A stretch of DNA of 62,453 nucleotides, from NCBI GenBank assembly GCA_041752395.1, contig JBGSWN010000037.1:1-62453 (forward strand). Direction: 5' to 3'. Within the stretch, counting starts at the first letter, position 1; each line of letters begins with the position of its first letter. This DNA is from UBA6168 sp041752395 (GTDB lineage Bacteria; Bacteroidota; Bacteroidia; Chitinophagales; Saprospiraceae). The notes below the pieces were generated by a model, which saw only the letters and a list, made by a program, of their open reading frames with translations, had not been told where the DNA came from and ran no database searches. A program made the translations under genes and the position numbers. Below are positions 61,153 through 62,453 of this stretch, in pieces.

Positions 61153-62310
61153 TTAGATATTACTCAAAACTTGGCCTTCATATAAATCCTGGTAACCTTT
61201 GGTCACCAATTTATCCCCAGGCTTCAAACCACTGAGTATCTCTATTTGGTCCCCATACAAATCTCCCAGTTTCACTTCTACTTTTTTAGCCGCTTTTTTG
61301 CCGCCATCATCAGCCATCACATACACGTATTTTCCTTTTTCGTCGGATTGTACGATGTTGACAGAAATCACAATAGCCTTTGCATTGGAGTGGCTCAAAA
61401 TCTTAACAGAGGCTGACATATTCGGTTTCAAACCTTCCGCAGAAGGGATTTTGCACTCAGCCGTAAATCCCACGGATGATGCATTTACAGACTGGCTAAT
61501 CCTATCAATCGTCGTCTTGAAAGTCCGATTGACCGCAGGTATTTCAACCAACACCTCTGTGCCCCTTTTCACGTCAGTCGTGTAGTTTTCTGGAACATTC
61601 ACTTTAATAGAAAGGTCGTTGTTGTTCACAATCTCAATCTGCGGCCCAGTAGCCCCCACCCCTGTGAATAACTCCCCAACCTTGATATTCACAATTTCAG
61701 CGATACCGTTTTGGTCAGCATATACCATATAAGTTTTTAATTGCTCCTCCTGCACTGCTATTTGGCTTTTTAGGCCATCTACATTGTTTTTTGCACTGAG
61801 CAATTGCACCTCTGTCCCAATTTTCTTATCCCAAAGTGATTTGGTTCGGTTATAAACATCCTGCGCAAAAACCAACTGTGTTTTAACTGATTCAATGGAC
61901 TGCCTTAAAACTTGGTCATCCAATTTCAAAATCAATTGTCCTTTTTTAACCACTTGGCCTTCTTTTACATAAAGCGCTTTTACATATCCGCCCATACCGT
62001 TTCTTGGGGCAACATAAGATATGTTTTCTGAGCTAACTGTTCCTTGCAGGTTGATATATGCCTCAAATCCTTCCGGCGCAATTTCCGCAACGGAAACCAA
62101 TTTGGGCTGTATGGCTTTGGAAGGGTCCAGTTTAACAATCTCCGCCTCCAATGCAGCGATTTTCTGGGATATATCCGCCTGTTGTGTTTTCAGTTTCTCC
62201 AAATTAGCAATCTTGGTAGCCAAGTCTTTGCCGCCTTTTGAACCAGTTTCTGCATTTTTGCATGCGCTGAATAAGGCAACAAACAGTAGAATATAAAATT
62301 TGCTTCGCAT
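61153..62310 (-). CDS. RND efflux periplasmic adaptor subunit
   Basis: Membrane-fusion protein of 385 residues linking the RND permease to an outer-membrane channel. The ATG at 62310 is chosen because it opens with a lipoprotein signal (MRSKFYILLFVALFSACKNA, Cys17), while the extension to 62379 is not signal-like. Layout: coiled coil (ANLEKLKTQQADISQKIAAL), lipoyl/barrel half-motifs (YVKALYVKEGQVVKKGQLIL, AEIVNIKVGELFTGVGATGP), beta-barrel and membrane-proximal domain (VKLGDLYGDQIEILSGLKPG). It is the first visible gene of the pump operon; anything upstream lies beyond the window. 62311-62453 shows no gene. Confidence 0.92.
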   Translation of the reverse strand: MRSKFYILLFVALFSACKNAETGSKGGKDLATKIANLEKLKTQQADISQKIAALEAEIVKLDPSKAIQPKLVSVAEIAPEGFEAYINLQGTVSSENISYVAPRNGMGGYVKALYVKEGQVVKKGQLILKLDDQVLRQSIESVKTQLVFAQDVYNRTKSLWDKKIGTEVQLLSAKNNVDGLKSQIAVQEEQLKTYMVYADQNGIAEIVNIKVGELFTGVGATGPQIEIVNNNDLSIKVNVPENYTTDVKRGTEVLVEIPAVNRTFKTTIDRISQSVNASSVGFTAECKIPSAEGLKPNMSASVKILSHSNAKAIVISVNIVQSDEKGKYVYVMADDGGKKAAKKVEVKLGDLYGDQIEILSGLKPGDKLVTKGYQDLYEGQVLSNI

Positions 62311-62453
62311 GAACAATAGTCTGTGAGTCTTTAAGCGCCTAAGCAGCTGCCTTGACGCCGAAGTTCCTGATATGTACAATAGCGGGATGATTTTTTAGCG
62401 GGTCTGCTGCTTTCCCAAACACGCAAAAAATTCTTTCCAGCATCAGTTCATTG

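Overview
The window looks like a chromosomal segment of a member of the Bacteroidota, most likely the Saprospiria or a close relative. The evidence is: five proteins with C-terminal type IX secretion (T9SS) sorting domains; promoters of the Bacteroidota form TTTG-N19/20-TAnnTTTG; almost no Shine-Dalgarno sequences; a lipid-anchored BamA/TamA-family protein (TamL type); a SusC/FecA-like TonB receptor; and a Bacteroidota-style SAM-I riboswitch. This placement is inference, because no rRNA gene is present. No tRNA, rRNA, CRISPR array, phage or full insertion sequence was found.

Layout. 0-10 kb is housekeeping: a TolC-type outer-membrane factor, carA, eno, a coiled-coil membrane protein of unknown function, recF, rpsO and pnp. 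10-18 kb is an accessory stretch: an XRE regulator, transcribed divergently from a 1384-residue secreted protein with a damaged M43 metalloprotease motif, then two more secreted T9SS proteins and a small conserved-looking protein. 19-27 kb holds a standalone GlgE-like GH13 protein that has lost its nucleophile and acid/base residues, a leftward run (ctlX-like hydrolase, sppA, PPi-type phosphofructokinase), a Tat-exported Gfo/Idh/MocA oxidoreductase and an RNA methyltransferase. 27-41 kb carries the TamL-like protein, a UbiA prenyltransferase, DUF1573 and other lipoproteins, pepT, homoserine dehydrogenase behind a SAM-I riboswitch with terminator, a heptose-7-phosphate kinase, alkaline phosphatase and an acyl-CoA dehydrogenase. 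41-49 kb has a small T9SS protein, an orphan promoter-to-terminator unit without a normal gene, a MITE-like palindromic element, ggt, purB, a DivIC/FtsB-like protein and sucD. 49-62.4 kb has a 1379-residue T9SS protein with cohesin-like and dockerin-like segments, a TonB receptor coupled to a helix-hairpin-helix plus beta-barrel protein, and an RND efflux permease and adaptor on the minus strand.

Themes. Much of the content concerns the cell envelope: efflux, outer-membrane assembly, T9SS-secreted proteins and lipoproteins. The most unusual items are the GlgE-like presumed pseudoenzyme (19247-21196), the orphan small transcription unit with a 13-codon ORF and adjoining MITE (43013-43389), the complete SAM-I riboswitch/terminator/hom control region (37433-37692), and the XRE regulator with two 11-bp repeats spaced exactly 20 bp apart.
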